A DNA stretch of 64,000 bases from assembly GCF_001421965.1 (NCBI RefSeq), contig NZ_LMLP01000019.1, positions 62,001 through 126,000 on the forward strand. Reading direction: 5' to 3'. The first letter of the stretch is position 1, and each line of letters opens with the position of its first letter. Positions 63,483 through 64,000 of this stretch are shown piece by piece. The notes under the pieces were generated by a model that was given only the letters and a program-made list of their open reading frames with translations, had not been told where the DNA came from and made no database searches. The position numbers were made by a program, and so were the translations under genes. Origin of the DNA: Sphingomonas sp. Leaf67. GTDB taxonomy: Bacteria > Pseudomonadota > Alphaproteobacteria > Sphingomonadales > Sphingomonadaceae.

Positions 63483-64000
63483 CGCATCGCCTCTTCCACG
63501 ATCCAGCCGACAAGGGCTTCGTAGCTCATGCCGACATGGCGCGCCTGTTCGGGGACGAGGCTCAAGGGCGTCATGCCGGGCTGGGTATTGGTTTCGAGGA
63601 CGAACAGGCCGTCGATGCCGCGTTCGTCGTCCCAGCGGAAATCGGTGCGCGACGCGCCCTTGCACCCCAGCACGCGGTGGGCGGTCACGGCATAGGCCAT
63701 GCACGCCTGCGCGACATCGTCGGGGACGTCGGCGGGGCAGACATGCTCGGTCAGGCCGTCGGTATATTTGCTGTCGTAATCGTAGAAGCCGCTCTTGGGC
63801 TTCAATTCGGTGACGCCCAATGCGCGGTCGCCCAACACGGCGGTCGTCAGTTCGCGGCCACGGATGAAGGGTTCGGCGAGGAGTTCGTCGAATTCCTGCC
63901 ACGGGCCTTTGGCGTCCGCCGCGATCGGGTTGCCGACATTGCTATCGTCGGTGACGATGGCGACGCCGACCGAGGAGCCTTCGCTGACGGGTTTGAGGAC
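63479..64000 (-). CDS. ddl: D-alanine--D-alanine ligase (N-terminus outside the window)
   Basis: The visible 173 residues are the C-terminal part of Ddl, which joins two D-Ala for peptidoglycan precursors. VLKPVSEGSSVGVAIV is the ATP-grasp glycine-rich loop, and DGLFVLETNTQPGMTPLSLVPEQAR carries the catalytic Asn and metal site (in parts: LETNTQPGMTP). The gene continues past base 64000. It is coupled to ftsQ by an ATGA overlap in the division cluster. Confidence 0.96.
   Translation of the reverse strand, partial: VLKPVSEGSSVGVAIVTDDSNVGNPIAADAKGPWQEFDELLAEPFIRGRELTTAVLGDRALGVTELKPKSGFYDYDSKYTDGLTEHVCPADVPDDVAQACMAYAVTAHRVLGCKGASRTDFRWDDERGIDGLFVLETNTQPGMTPLSLVPEQARHVGMSYEALVGWIVEEAMR

Overview
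This 64 kb window is GC-rich chromosomal DNA from an alphaproteobacterium, most likely a Sphingomonas-type sphingomonad. The evidence is gene content and order: a ddl-ftsQ-ftsA-ftsZ division cluster, a dgt-argS-SPOR-nagZ-scpAB-tatABC block, ETF-ubiquinone oxidoreductase, heme A synthase, a canonical LOV histidine kinase, and promoter sequences that match the alphaproteobacterial general-stress sigma factor EcfG. No rRNA, tRNA, CRISPR array, insertion sequence, integrase or phage gene was seen, so this is core chromosome. Many neighbouring genes overlap by one to four bases (ATGA, GTGA, TTGA, TAATG), which defines compact operons.

Layout. 0-7 kb: RNA pyrophosphohydrolase, a DUF481 outer-membrane protein, an arginine succinyltransferase unit (M20 hydrolase, astA, astB), a small membrane protein, an rRNA methyltransferase and an arginase-fold enzyme. 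7-18 kb: rmuC, def and recR on the minus strand, fmt-truA on the plus strand, then a 23S rRNA methyltransferase, the bifunctional NAD(P)HX repair enzyme, ilvD, N-formylglutamate amidohydrolase and a truncated crotonase. 18-34 kb: ispE, a TPR protein, ETF-QO, then plus-strand units for a UDG-like protein, a lytic transglycosylase, moaB, a radical SAM enzyme, an M48 protease, a flavoprotein, a hypoxanthine-DNA glycosylase, xseB-ispA-coaD and heme A synthase. 34-47 kb: rplM-rpsI, a methyltransferase, a phosphoesterase, an MFS transporter fused by overlap to the LOV hybrid kinase, the ketodeoxygluconate/uronate genes kduI-kduD-kdgK, hemF and lipB. 47.7-49.7 kb is a stretch of small envelope genes and noncoding DNA. 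49.7-64 kb: tatABC, scpAB, nagZ, two SPOR proteins, argS, dgt and the division cluster, running off the right end in ddl.

The most interesting part is 48.95-49.43 kb. A perfect GGAAC-N16-CGTT promoter stands just ahead of two hairpins whose loops hold runs of seven and nine cytosines, followed by a strong intrinsic terminator. Together they look like a general-stress small RNA of about 150 nt, similar in plan to the C-rich-loop sRNA GsrN of Caulobacter. It is followed at once by an entericidin-family lipoprotein gene with its own EcfG-like promoter. A third EcfG-like promoter stands before the M48 protease. Other unusual points are a TPR gene that seems to start at ATT, an arginase-fold enzyme with GGDDS in place of GGDHS, a 34-bp perfect palindrome between dgt and argS, two related REP-like inverted pairs, and a methionine-rich small lipoprotein.
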